Assembly (NCBI RefSeq): GCF_017726655.1 | Contig: NZ_CP072309.1 | Span: 1,856,501 to 1,920,500 of the forward strand | Length of the DNA stretch: 64,000 nucleotides | Source: Agrobacterium tumefaciens | Lineage (GTDB): Bacteria > Pseudomonadota > Alphaproteobacteria > Rhizobiales > Rhizobiaceae | Direction: 5' to 3' | Shown: positions 54,945-63,481 of the stretch, piece by piece | Position numbering within the stretch: the stretch's first letter is position 1 | Layout: every line of letters begins with the position of its first letter | Translations under genes and position numbers: made by a program | Notes under the pieces: generated by a model | What the model was told of the DNA's origin: nothing | Seen by the model: only the letters and a program-made list of their open reading frames with translations | Databases searched by the model: none

Positions 54945-56021
54945 TCACTGAGCCAGCCGCTTTGTCGTCTCCCGCACGATCAGCTCGAAGCCGACATCCA
55001 CTCGTGCCCCTTCGGGAACAGCAGCATCCTTTTCCGGCTCCAAGATCGAAAGCAGCAATTCGCCCGCCTTGCGACCGATCATCTGCGCATCGACCCGGAT
55101 AGTCGAAATCGCCGGATAACATTGCCGGCCGATATCGAAATCTCCGAAGCCGAGAATGGAAACCTGATCGGGCACGGCAATGCCGCGGCGGTGACACTCC
55201 ATCAGCGCGCCAACGGCGGAAATATCGGAGACGGCGAAAATACCTTCTACATCCGGCGCCTTTGTCAGCAGCGAACCGAGCGTCTTTGCCCCGTGATCGT
55301 AGGAGACCGGCGCGCTGCCTTCACGAATGATGAGATCGTCGGAAATGCCGGCTTCGCGCAGGGCGGCCCCGAAACCGAGCAAGCGGCTTTCGCCGCGCCA
55401 GTCCTTCACATCACCATCGGCCCTGGAGCCGAGCGCGCCGATTCTCTTGAAGCCGAGCGATATCAGATGTTTGGCGGCGGTTCTTCCCACTTCGTAATTG
55501 GAAAAACCGACCGCGTGGTCGATCGGATGTTCGGGCACGTCCCAGATTTCAACGATCGGGATACCGGCGCGCATCAACACTTCGCTCGCCATCTTGGTGT
55601 GCACCGTGCCGGCGACGACGATAGCATCAGGGCGGCGCTCCATCATGGTGCGGATGACGCGCTCCTCCTCCTGCAGGTCATACATCGTATAACCGATCAG
55701 CAACTGATAATCGGCCGCGCGCAGCGCTTTGGCCATCCCCTGCGCGCTGTCGGCGAAGTTGGAGTTGGTGAGTGTTGGCAGGATAGCGGTGATGAAATTA
55801 GTGCGCCGGGAAGAGAGCGAACCGGCGATTCGATCCGGCACATAGCCAAGCTTCTCGATGGCCTTCATCACTTTTTGGCGCGTCTCTTCAGACACCAGGG
55901 CAGGATCGGCCAACACCCGCGAAACGGTCATCTTGGAGACGCCCGCAAGTTTCGAGACGTCGCTCATGGTAGCTTTTTTTGACGTGACTAACGCTGCGGC
56001 CAAGGGCGTGCGCTCCACCAA
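54945..56021 (-). CDS. LacI-family transcriptional regulator
   Basis: A 358-residue regulator with the LacI HTH (TMSDVSKLAGVSKMTVSRVLADPALVSEETRQKVMKAIEKLGYVPD) and a periplasmic-binding-protein-like effector domain ending VGFELIVRETTKR. It resembles gluconate-operon repressors in its HTH. It lies next to a second amino-acid ABC operon whose promoter has a good LacI palindrome, so that is its probable target. The N-terminus begins at a TTG or GTG (56021/56018), since the HTH itself starts before the first ATG. Confidence 0.87.
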   Translation of the reverse strand: MVERTPLAAALVTSKKATMSDVSKLAGVSKMTVSRVLADPALVSEETRQKVMKAIEKLGYVPDRIAGSLSSRRTNFITAILPTLTNSNFADSAQGMAKALRAADYQLLIGYTMYDLQEEERVIRTMMERRPDAIVVAGTVHTKMASEVLMRAGIPIVEIWDVPEHPIDHAVGFSNYEVGRTAAKHLISLGFKRIGALGSRADGDVKDWRGESRLLGFGAALREAGISDDLIIREGSAPVSYDHGAKTLGSLLTKAPDVEGIFAVSDISAVGALMECHRRGIAVPDQVSILGFGDFDIGRQCYPAISTIRVDAQMIGRKAGELLLSILEPEKDAAVPEGARVDVGFELIVRETTKRLAQ

Positions 56022-56083
56022 AGCATGTCTCCCGAAATTCGAACCGGTTCAGGACAAGACATACACGAAGATATCAAGGGAAA

Positions 56084-56117
56084 GCACGCCGTATGATTTG
56101 ATATCAATGCGGCGTGC
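56084..56117 (-). terminator. Possible terminator of the 106-residue gene
   Basis: GCACGCCG and CGGCGTGC arms (56084-56091, 56110-56117) with an 18-base loop directly after the stop of the minus-strand gene; the downstream minus-strand tract is TTTCCCTT. Weak. Confidence 0.35.
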
Positions 56118-56124
56118 ACCGGAT

Positions 56125-56445
56125 TTATGCGACGCGGCTATAGACCAGATGATAAAAACGCCCGTCGCACATGCTCATCATCTCATCCGTCAGCGCCCGG
56201 CCTTCCAGCCGGACGGGGGAAACCAGCGCTTCCTCCACTGCTTCCATCGACGGATAGTCGATTTCCTGCACCATGATGATCGACGCGGCGTCCGGGTCCG
56301 TGCGCTCGGTGCGCATCACCCGCACCGCCTGTGCATTCGGCATACGTTTCCAGACTGGCAGCAATTTTTCCTCGACGATGCGGAAGAACTCCTCCTCCCG
56401 GCCGGGGTGGATCTTGCCTTCGAAAATTGCCGAGCGTGTATACAT
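56125..56445 (-). CDS. Small ferredoxin-like-fold protein (EthD/NIPSNAP-like)
   Basis: A 106-residue protein, MYTRSAIFEGKIHPGREEEF..., with the repeated strand-helix layout of dimeric alpha-beta barrel proteins (EthD, NIPSNAP, antibiotic monooxygenase families). GGGAGGAAAACC precedes ATG 56445. It is divergent from the second amino-acid ABC operon and beside the LacI gene, so it likely has a role in catabolism of that transporter's substrate. No catalytic residues can be assigned. Confidence 0.72.
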   Translation of the reverse strand: MYTRSAIFEGKIHPGREEEFFRIVEEKLLPVWKRMPNAQAVRVMRTERTDPDAASIIMVQEIDYPSMEAVEEALVSPVRLEGRALTDEMMSMCDGRFYHLVYSRVA

Positions 56446-56547
56446 GGTTTTCCTCCCGAATGACTGTCCAATGCAACAGGGCCGCAGATCAGACTTGCAA
56501 TGATACCGATAACATGCATTATTGATCCTGCCAAGAACGAGAGAGAG

Positions 56548-56560
56548 TGTCGACAAGAGG
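56548..56560. promoter_or_regulatory. TGTCGACAAGAGG motif upstream of the second ABC operon
   Basis: An exact 13-base copy of the motif at the GntR gene (44243-44255), located between the divergent 106-residue gene and the second amino-acid ABC operon. Confidence 0.5.
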
Positions 56561-56657
56561 AAAATCGATCGCCCCGATAAAATGCTGAAACAGAACGAAA
56601 AATGTCGTCGTTTCGAGCTTTCGTTCTTTCTTGGGAGGAGTTTTTGTCAATCGCGGT

Positions 56658-56679
56658 AAAATGTTATCGAGAACATTTT
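56658..56679. promoter_or_regulatory. LacI-type operator before the second amino-acid ABC operon
   Basis: AAAATGTT (56658-56665) and AACATTTT (56672-56679) are perfect inverted arms around a six-base centre, ATCGAG, close to the TGTTAnCGnTAACA form bound by LacI regulators. It lies 63 bp before the binding-protein ATG. Confidence 0.65.
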
Positions 56680-56741
56680 TCGCTTTGCGCAAGATCGCTG
56701 TTCCGCGTGGGGCAGCCGCTTAAAAGGTTGGAGGAGAGACC

Positions 56742-57545
56742 ATGAGCATATCCAGATTTTTGAAAAACATTACCGTTGCCGTCGGTGTTGCCGCAGCGGC
56801 ACTTGCCGCCAGCACATCCGCTCATGCTGTCTCGCTTAGCGAGATCACGGCGCGCGGCAAGGTCAAGATCGGCGTTCTGACCGGTGCACCGCCCATGGGC
56901 ATGGTGGATGAGAAGGGCAATCCTTCCGGTTATGACGTCGATGTCGCCAATCTCATCGGTTCCTACCTGTCTCTGCCGGTCGAACTGGTGCCGTTGACGC
57001 CGCCGGCGCGTATTCCCGCGCTTCAGACCGGCAAGGTCGACTTCCTTGTCGCGACGCTCGCCCCGACCGGCGAACGCGCCAAGACCGTGATGTTCACGCA
57101 GCCTTACAGCGCCTTCAACATGGATATCATCTCCGGCAAGGACCAGAAGTTCGAAAATCTCGACAGCCTCAAGGGCAAGCGCGTTTCGGTCAATCGCGGT
57201 TCCTCGCAGGAAACCGCGCTGCGCAAGGCCAATATCGAAGGTCTGGAAATCGTTGTCTACGAGGACGATTCCACCAGCGCCCAGGCACTGCTTGCAGGTC
57301 AGGTCGATGCCGTGGCACTGCCCTCCACAGTCGGCGAGGCGATCATCAAACAGCGTCCGGAAGCCGGTCTGCAGGTTGGGTTCACCTTCTTCCAGCAGGG
57401 CAACTCCATGGCGACGAAGCTCGAGGATTTCGAGCTGCGCCAGTGGCTGAACACCTCCATCTATCTCATGAAGATGTCCGGCGATCTCGACCGCATCTCG
57501 GTCAAGTGGACCGGCCGTCCGCTGCCGCAATTGCCAAGCTTCTGA
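56742..57545 (+). CDS. Amino-acid ABC transporter periplasmic binding protein, second system
   Basis: A 267-residue SBP family 3 protein: signal peptide RFLKNITVAVGVAAAALAASTSAHA, then VSLSEITARGKVKIGVLTGAPPMGMVDEKG and YDVDVANLIGSYLSLPVELV. GTTGGAGGAGAGACC precedes the ATG. First gene of a five-gene operon ending in a 2-hydroxyacid dehydrogenase. The ligand is unknown; the LacI-type operator and that dehydrogenase suggest a compound broken down to a 2-oxo or 2-hydroxy acid. Confidence 0.9.
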   Translation: MSISRFLKNITVAVGVAAAALAASTSAHAVSLSEITARGKVKIGVLTGAPPMGMVDEKGNPSGYDVDVANLIGSYLSLPVELVPLTPPARIPALQTGKVDFLVATLAPTGERAKTVMFTQPYSAFNMDIISGKDQKFENLDSLKGKRVSVNRGSSQETALRKANIEGLEIVVYEDDSTSAQALLAGQVDAVALPSTVGEAIIKQRPEAGLQVGFTFFQQGNSMATKLEDFELRQWLNTSIYLMKMSGDLDRISVKWTGRPLPQLPSF

Positions 57546-57561
57546 TTGAGCCTTTCAACGC

Positions 57562-57587
57562 GCCCGCCGGGAAGGCTTCCGGCGGGC
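57562..57587 (+). promoter_or_regulatory. Hairpin between binding-protein and permease genes, second system
   Basis: GCCCGCCGGGAA (57562-57573) pairs with TTCCGGCGGGC (57577-57587) with one bulge and a GGC loop. It lies in the same place as the hairpin of the first amino-acid ABC operon. Confidence 0.55.
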
Positions 57588-57611
57588 CGGGAAATGTCAA
57601 CGGAGTGACGC

Positions 57612-58316
57612 ATGTCCTACACATTCCAATTCGGCGCACTCGCCCAATATCAGAATGAGATTCTGAACGGCATATGGCTGACGATCAAACTGTCGGTCCT
57701 CTCCATCGTGCTCGGCTGCGCTTTCGGCATTCTTCTCGCTTCGCTTCGCTCCATCAATGGCGGCATCGTCCGCATCATCGTGGACGCTTATGTCGAGGTG
57801 ATCCGCAATACGCCGTTTCTCGTGCAACTGTTCATCGTCTATTTTGGCCTTCCGGGCCTGGGCTTTCGCGTCGGGGCGGATACCGCGGCGCTGATCGGCA
57901 TGACGATCAATCTCGCGGCCTATTCGACGGAAATCATCCGCGCCGGCATCGAGGCGGTGCACAAGTCGCAGATCGAGGCGGGCGAGGCGCTGGGCTTCAC
58001 CAAGTACCAGATCTATCGCCACGTCATCATCGTGCCTGCCATCGCCAAGGTCTATCCGTCGCTCTGCAGCCAGTTCGTGCTGATGATGCTGGCATCGAGC
58101 ATATGTTCGGCCATTTCCACCCATGAGCTTGCGGCGGCCGCAGCCTTCGTGGAATCGCAAACCTATCGCTCCTTCGAGGTCTATATCGTCGTCACGCTCA
58201 TCTATCTGGCGCTGGCGCTTTCGTTGCGGCTCATCCTTGCCCTTGTCGGCATGTGGCTGTTTGGCCGTCGTGTCGCCCGCAAGACGATAACCGCTTTGCC
58301 GGAGGTGCAGTCATGA
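57612..58316 (+). CDS. Amino-acid ABC transporter permease, second system, subunit 1
   Basis: A 234-residue HisM/GlnP-type permease with EAA region IIRAGIEAVHKSQIEAGEALGFTKYQ and five hydrophobic segments. Follows the binding-protein gene after the hairpin; its stop overlaps the next gene (ATGA). Confidence 0.9.
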   Translation: MSYTFQFGALAQYQNEILNGIWLTIKLSVLSIVLGCAFGILLASLRSINGGIVRIIVDAYVEVIRNTPFLVQLFIVYFGLPGLGFRVGADTAALIGMTINLAAYSTEIIRAGIEAVHKSQIEAGEALGFTKYQIYRHVIIVPAIAKVYPSLCSQFVLMMLASSICSAISTHELAAAAAFVESQTYRSFEVYIVVTLIYLALALSLRLILALVGMWLFGRRVARKTITALPEVQS

Positions 58317-58972
58317 CCCTTAGAACTTTCGGCTGGAACGAATTCGGCTTCCTTTTGACCGCCCTGCAATGGACCGTGCTTCTGACGATCATTGCGCTGA
58401 TCGGCGGCGGCATCGTCGGCTTCTTTATCGCTCTTGCCCGCACCTCGGACAGCAAGCTGCTGCGCATTGCCGCCGGCACCTATATCCAGGTCATTCAGGG
58501 GATTCCGGTGCTGATGATCCTGTTCCTGTCCTATTACGGCCTCAGCCTTGCCGGGCTGGAACTGCCGCCGCTTTTTGCCGCCGGCGCGTCGATGACCATC
58601 TATACGTCAGGTTATCTCGCCGAAATCTGGCGCGGCTGCATTCAGGCGGTGCCGAAGCAGCAATGGGAAGCGTCGGAATCACTCGCTCTCACCCGCGCCC
58701 AGCAATATGGCTACGTCATCCTGCCGCAGGCGATGCGGATTTCCCTGCCGCCGACCGTGGGTTTTGCCGTTCAGGTCGTCAAGAATACGTCCATCGCATC
58801 GATCATCGGTTTCGTCGAACTGGCAAGAGCAGGGCAGCTCATCAACAATGCCACGTTCCAGCCGTTCCGCGTCTTCGTCGCCGTGGCCATTCTTTATTTC
58901 ATCGTCTGCTACCCGTTGTCCCAGCTGTCGCGTTGGCTGGAAAGGAGGCTTCATGCCGGAAGTAATCGTTGA
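58313..58972 (+). CDS. Amino-acid ABC transporter permease, second system, subunit 2
   Basis: A 219-residue HisQ/GlnP-type permease (EAA region WRGCIQAVPKQQWEASESLALT). ATG 58313 overlaps the previous stop; its own end overlaps the ATPase start by 20 bases, so the operon is tightly coupled. Confidence 0.9.
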   Translation: MTLRTFGWNEFGFLLTALQWTVLLTIIALIGGGIVGFFIALARTSDSKLLRIAAGTYIQVIQGIPVLMILFLSYYGLSLAGLELPPLFAAGASMTIYTSGYLAEIWRGCIQAVPKQQWEASESLALTRAQQYGYVILPQAMRISLPPTVGFAVQVVKNTSIASIIGFVELARAGQLINNATFQPFRVFVAVAILYFIVCYPLSQLSRWLERRLHAGSNR

Positions 58973-59684
58973 AAACGTTCACAAGAGCTTTGGCGCTCTG
59001 GAAGTCCTCAAAGGCGTGTCGCTTTCGGTCGGCCGCGGTGAAGTCTTCGCCCTCATTGGCCGCTCGGGCTCGGGCAAGAGCACGCTTCTGCGCTGCATGA
59101 ACGGGCTGGAAAAGATCAATTCCGGCCGCATAGAAATCGCCGGTCATGCGATCGGCGAAGATGCCAAGGCTCTGCGCAAGCTGCGCACCGACGTCGGCAT
59201 CGTGTTCCAGAGCTACAATCTTTTCCCGCACCTGACGGTCGGCGAAAACATCATGCTGGCGCCGCGCATCGTCAAGGATGTGCCGAAATCGGAAACCAAG
59301 GATATCGCCCGCGAGGTCCTGCAGCTGGTCGGCCTTTCGGAGAAATTCGATTCCTATCCCGACCAGCTGTCCGGCGGCCAACAGCAGCGCGTGGCCATTG
59401 CCCGCTCGCTTGCCATGCGGCCGAAAGTGATGCTGTTCGACGAAGTGACCTCGGCGCTCGATCCCGAACTGACCGAGGAAGTGCTGACCGTGATGGAGAA
59501 CCTCGCCAAGGACGGCATGACCATGATCCTCGTCACCCACGAAATGGCCTTCGCGCGCCGCGTGGCGACGCAAACCATCTTCATGCACAAGGGCAAGATC
59601 TGGGAAGAGGGTCGCTCGTCCGAGCTCTTTGCCAATCCGCAAACGCCGGAACTCCGGCAGTTCGTCAAGGCCGATGTGAAGTAG
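58953..59684 (+). CDS. Amino-acid ABC transporter ATP-binding protein, second system (GlnQ type)
   Basis: A 243-residue ATPase: Walker A GRSGSGKSTLLRCM, Q-loop VFQSYNLFPHLTVGENI, signature QLSGGQQQRVAIARSLA, Walker B LFDEVTSALDP, switch VTHEMAFARRVAT. AAAGGAGGCTTC precedes ATG 58953. It lies inside the permease 3' end by 20 bases. Confidence 0.93.
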   Translation: MPEVIVENVHKSFGALEVLKGVSLSVGRGEVFALIGRSGSGKSTLLRCMNGLEKINSGRIEIAGHAIGEDAKALRKLRTDVGIVFQSYNLFPHLTVGENIMLAPRIVKDVPKSETKDIAREVLQLVGLSEKFDSYPDQLSGGQQQRVAIARSLAMRPKVMLFDEVTSALDPELTEEVLTVMENLAKDGMTMILVTHEMAFARRVATQTIFMHKGKIWEEGRSSELFANPQTPELRQFVKADVK

Positions 59685-59707
59685 CTCACCGGCTCAAAGG
59701 AAAATCC

Positions 59708-60643
59708 ATGACCACTGAAATCCTGCAACTGTGCCCGCTCATCCCGGCACTGGAAGAAGAACTCGCGCAGCGCTTTACGATACATCGCCTGTTTGAAGCC
59801 GCAGACAAAGCTGCTTTCCTAGCCAGCCACGGCGGCGCAATCCGCGGCGTTGTCACTGGCGGCCATATCGGTCTGCCTGCGGATATAGCTGCTGCGCTCC
59901 CCAGCCTTGAAATTGTCGCCATTAATGGGGTGGGTTTCGACAAGGTCGATCTGGCTGAAGCCAGAAAACGGGGGTTTCATGTTTCCAATACGCCCGACGT
60001 GCTGACGGCGGATGTGGCTGACCTTGCGCTGGGCCTCATACTGGCACAGGCGCGAAAGCTGCCGCAGGCGGACCAATATGTCCGCACCGGTCAATGGCTG
60101 AAAGGCGACATGGGCCTTTCCACACGGGTGGCCGGTCGCCGCTACGGCATTTTCGGCCTTGGCCGCATCGGTCAGGCGATCGCAAAGCGGTTGGAGGGTT
60201 TTGACGGGAAGATATCCTACACCGCCAGAAGCCGACGTGAGGTCGCTTATGATTATTACGGCAGCATAGAGGACCTTGCTGCCAATTGCGACGTCCTCAT
60301 CATCGCCGCCGCTGCCACCGCCGAAACACGGCACGTCGTCAATGCCGATGTGCTGAGGGCACTAGGGCCGCAGGGCATACTCGTCAACGTGGCGCGCGGT
60401 TCGCTGGTGGATGAGAAGGCGCTCATCGAGGCGCTATCGAAAGGCGCGATCGGCGGCGCGGCGCTGGATGTGTTCGAAGAAGAGCCGCGCGTGCCTGAAG
60501 CGCTGTTTGCCTTCGATACGGTCACCCTTGCTCCGCATGTCGGCAGCGGCACGCACCAAACCCGGCGTGCCATGGCAGATCTGGTTCTCGCCAATCTTGA
60601 CGCGCATTTTGCCGGTCAGGAATTGCCGACCCCTGTCGTTTGA
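59708..60643 (+). CDS. D-isomer-specific 2-hydroxyacid dehydrogenase
   Basis: A 311-residue NAD(P)-dependent dehydrogenase of the GhrB/SerA family: cofactor motif GLGRIGQAIAKRL, active-site Arg in ILVNVARGSLVDE, Glu in LDVFEEEPRVPE and His in TLAPHVGSGTHQT. It reduces a 2-oxo acid (for example hydroxypyruvate or glyoxylate) or the reverse. It follows the second ABC operon by 23 bp with no terminator between, so it likely acts on the transported compound or its product. A hairpin terminator follows. Confidence 0.88.
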   Translation: MTTEILQLCPLIPALEEELAQRFTIHRLFEAADKAAFLASHGGAIRGVVTGGHIGLPADIAAALPSLEIVAINGVGFDKVDLAEARKRGFHVSNTPDVLTADVADLALGLILAQARKLPQADQYVRTGQWLKGDMGLSTRVAGRRYGIFGLGRIGQAIAKRLEGFDGKISYTARSRREVAYDYYGSIEDLAANCDVLIIAAAATAETRHVVNADVLRALGPQGILVNVARGSLVDEKALIEALSKGAIGGAALDVFEEEPRVPEALFAFDTVTLAPHVGSGTHQTRRAMADLVLANLDAHFAGQELPTPVV

Positions 60644-60670
60644 TACAATTTCTGAACACTGGCCATTGTT

Positions 60671-60700
60671 ACGGCGCGGATTTTGTCCGCGCCGTTTCGC
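60671..60700 (+). terminator. Probable terminator of the second ABC operon
   Basis: ACGGCGCGGA pairs perfectly with TCCGCGCCGT around TTTTG, but the T-run after it is short (TTCGCG). Confidence 0.6.
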
Positions 60701-60830
60701 GTGACGCATCCACCGATCTGCTCTCGGTCCCGGAAAGACGGCGATTTACGCCTCGTTTCGACCCGCCGTTCACATTTATATAATATGTATAATCCTACTA
60801 TTCTGCTTTCTTATAAAGCAATGAGGCGGA

Positions 60831-63047
60831 GTGGTGCGTTCCAAAGGCCCGAAGACACCCGAGCAGACCCGGATGTCGCGAAAAACTCGCAGGAGTGCCA
60901 CGCCAGCCTCAGCTGCCGTTCGCGAAAACACCAATCCATCCGACCGGCACGCCCTTCTGGAAGCGATGATCGATCACGTGCCGGATTTCATTTACGCCAA
61001 GGATCTGGAAGGGCGCTTCCTTTTCGCCAATCGTGCCATCGTCAATGAGAACGGTTTTGACACGGTCGAGCAGCTTATCGGGCTCACCGACTACGAGATC
61101 CACGGGGAAGCGGCCAATATCGCCGGCATTCCCGACACCGAATCGCGCGTGATGCGCACTGGCAAGGCGGATCTTGGATATGAAGAACGGGCCATGCGTG
61201 GCGATGTTGATCGCTGGCTCATGATGTCCCGCGTGCCGCTTAGGGACAAGGCGGGCAACATCATCGGTGTGGTCGGCGCCTCGCGGGATATCACCCAGAA
61301 AAAAGCGTCGGAAAGACTGCTTCAGGCACAGGCGCATATTCTCGAAATGATTGTCGCGGCCGCCCGCATCGAGGATTTTCTCGAAGAATTCGTCAAGGCT
61401 ATTGAAAATCTGGCAACCGGATTGGCCTGCGCCGTGCGGGTATTCGATGCTGCGGAGGGAGAACCGTCCGTTTATGTTTCGCCGGCTCTGGCGCAGCAAA
61501 AGGGACTGATCGCCCTTCTCTCCAGCGTCAGCGACCCCGACGGCCTTACCCACTCCGCCGAAGATGTGGCCTTTAGTTTCGATATCCCCGAAAGCGGAGG
61601 CAAGGCGCACGGTTTCGTCTGGTGTATGCTGGCCGGCCGTCTGCCGGATCCTGCGCTCCTCGAGTTCATCGGCGCGGCGGCGCGCATGGCGGGCCTTGCC
61701 ATTGACCGAAAGAGGGCAGCGGAGCACATCGCGTTTCTCGCCGATCACGATATGCTGACCCGGCTGCCGAACCGCCGTTTTCTCGATACGAGGCTACCTG
61801 AAATATTGGAGACGGCCGGGAAGACGAAGGGAAGGGTGGCCGTCTGCTTTCTTGACCTCGACAATTTCAAGCAGATCAACGATACGCTCGGCCACAGCAT
61901 CGGGGACGCGCTTCTTTCAAAGACCGCGTCGCGCATTGCCAGAGCGCTGCGTAAAAGCGATCTGGTTCTGAGGGTTGGCGGCGATGAATTCGTCATCGTT
62001 CTTGACGTACGCCAAGAGGATGTCGAAACCCGGCTGCACCGCATCCGCGCTGCTGTTTCACAACCTCTGCGTATCGGCAATTACGATATCAAGGTCACAT
62101 GCAGCATCGGAATGGCGTTTTTCCCGGAGCATGGAAAGAACACGGCGGAGATCGTCGCGGCCGCCGATCTTGCCATGTATGAAGCCAAACATAGCGGGCG
62201 TGACAAGATTGCCACCTTCACCCCCAACATGGCGGAGGATCTGAAAAAGAAGGTCAACCGCATCGAGGAACTGCGCAAAGCCGTAACGCGCGACGAGTTC
62301 GTGCTGCACTTCCAGCCGCAGATCAATCTTGCGAGCGGCGTAATGAATGGTGTGGAAGCGCTGGTGCGCTGGCAGCACCCGACGGAAGGTCTGCTTGCTC
62401 CCTCGGAATTCATCGGACTTGCGGAAGAAACCGGCCTGATCGTCGAACTCGGCGAAAGCATCCTGCGCAAGGCCTGTCATCAGGCGCAGGCATGGGCCGC
62501 CGCCGGGCTTCCGCCCGTCAAGATGGCGGTCAATATTTCGCCGCGGCAGTTTCAGGGCGGGCTGGTGGAACAGATAAGGGCCGCGCTGAAGGAAACCGGA
62601 CTCCCGGCATCGCTTCTGGAAATCGAAATCACTGAGACGCTCATCATTCAGGACGTTGACGCATCCGTGCGCATCATGCGGGCCATCAAGGACATGGGCG
62701 TGAGCCTCGCGCTGGATGATTTTGGGGTCGGTTACTCCTGCCTCGGTATGCTCAAGACCTTTCCTCTCTCCTGCATGAAGATCGACCGCTCCTTCCTCGC
62801 TTACCTGCCTGGTAATGCCAAGGACAGTGCCATCGTCTCGATCATGATCCAGCTTGCCAGCTCGCTGGGTATCGATGTCATCGCCGAAGGCGTGGAGACC
62901 GGTGAGCAGTCCAAATTTCTGCGGGACGCCGGGTGCCCCTGTGGTCAGGGCTATTATTTCAGCCCGCCGGTGCCCGCTCAGGCGATCGCGGCCATGCTGG
63001 CGCAAAGCTCGATTTTCCCAAACGGGGCATCCGAAGCCAGCCGCTAA
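60831..63047 (+). CDS. PAS-GGDEF-EAL cyclic-di-GMP protein
   Basis: A 738-residue cytoplasmic protein: basic N-terminus, PAS sensor (about 42-155, VPDFIYAKDLEGRFLFANRAI), a GAF-like stretch (about 160-295), GGDEF domain with intact GGDEF (383-387) and an upstream inhibitory RxxD site (R374-D377), then EAL domain with EAL (509-511), NISPRQF, EITE, DDFGVGYS, KIDRSF and EGVE all conserved. Both synthesis and breakdown of c-di-GMP look possible. No membrane segment. Start is GTG 60831 behind a GGCGGA-type site; ATG 60873 is an alternative. Confidence 0.9.
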   Translation: MVRSKGPKTPEQTRMSRKTRRSATPASAAVRENTNPSDRHALLEAMIDHVPDFIYAKDLEGRFLFANRAIVNENGFDTVEQLIGLTDYEIHGEAANIAGIPDTESRVMRTGKADLGYEERAMRGDVDRWLMMSRVPLRDKAGNIIGVVGASRDITQKKASERLLQAQAHILEMIVAAARIEDFLEEFVKAIENLATGLACAVRVFDAAEGEPSVYVSPALAQQKGLIALLSSVSDPDGLTHSAEDVAFSFDIPESGGKAHGFVWCMLAGRLPDPALLEFIGAAARMAGLAIDRKRAAEHIAFLADHDMLTRLPNRRFLDTRLPEILETAGKTKGRVAVCFLDLDNFKQINDTLGHSIGDALLSKTASRIARALRKSDLVLRVGGDEFVIVLDVRQEDVETRLHRIRAAVSQPLRIGNYDIKVTCSIGMAFFPEHGKNTAEIVAAADLAMYEAKHSGRDKIATFTPNMAEDLKKKVNRIEELRKAVTRDEFVLHFQPQINLASGVMNGVEALVRWQHPTEGLLAPSEFIGLAEETGLIVELGESILRKACHQAQAWAAAGLPPVKMAVNISPRQFQGGLVEQIRAALKETGLPASLLEIEITETLIIQDVDASVRIMRAIKDMGVSLALDDFGVGYSCLGMLKTFPLSCMKIDRSFLAYLPGNAKDSAIVSIMIQLASSLGIDVIAEGVETGEQSKFLRDAGCPCGQGYYFSPPVPAQAIAAMLAQSSIFPNGASEASR

Positions 63048-63481
63048 ATTGCGGCACATTGCTGACCATTTAAGAACGGACGTGCGCCCCGACCTGGGTG
63101 GCCGGCGTTTCCTGTCATCGCCTTTTCTTGTTTCCCAACTGCAACATCCCCACGGCAGCATAAGTCGCAGCTTTCGCGGCCCGGCGACACCGTGCTGCCC
63201 ACCTGCTTCGATTAAGTATATGATAAAATAAGGCATCAGCAATTTAGTATAAAAATATAGAATAAATAATTAATTACTTTACTTACAACTTTTAATTTGT
63301 TGTAATTTTACTACGACATTCTGATCAATACTTTATCGGTATTTCGATTTTGACGATTTGAATTGCGAGTCGCTGATGATTTCCGTCATTTGCTCAGTCA
63401 GCGCAGGGGAGGCGGGCGGCAGGGAAAGACCAGCCCTCAAATTTGCGCACTCGTTGAAAAATTTTTGACTGGAGATTTCAA
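63048..63481. other. Long AT-rich leader region of the porin gene
   Basis: No ORF. From about 63230 to 63370 the sequence is strikingly AT-rich for this GC-rich window, with T/A runs. It should hold the strong porin promoter and a long 5' leader, and may host regulatory RNA interactions, but no element was assigned. Confidence 0.5.
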
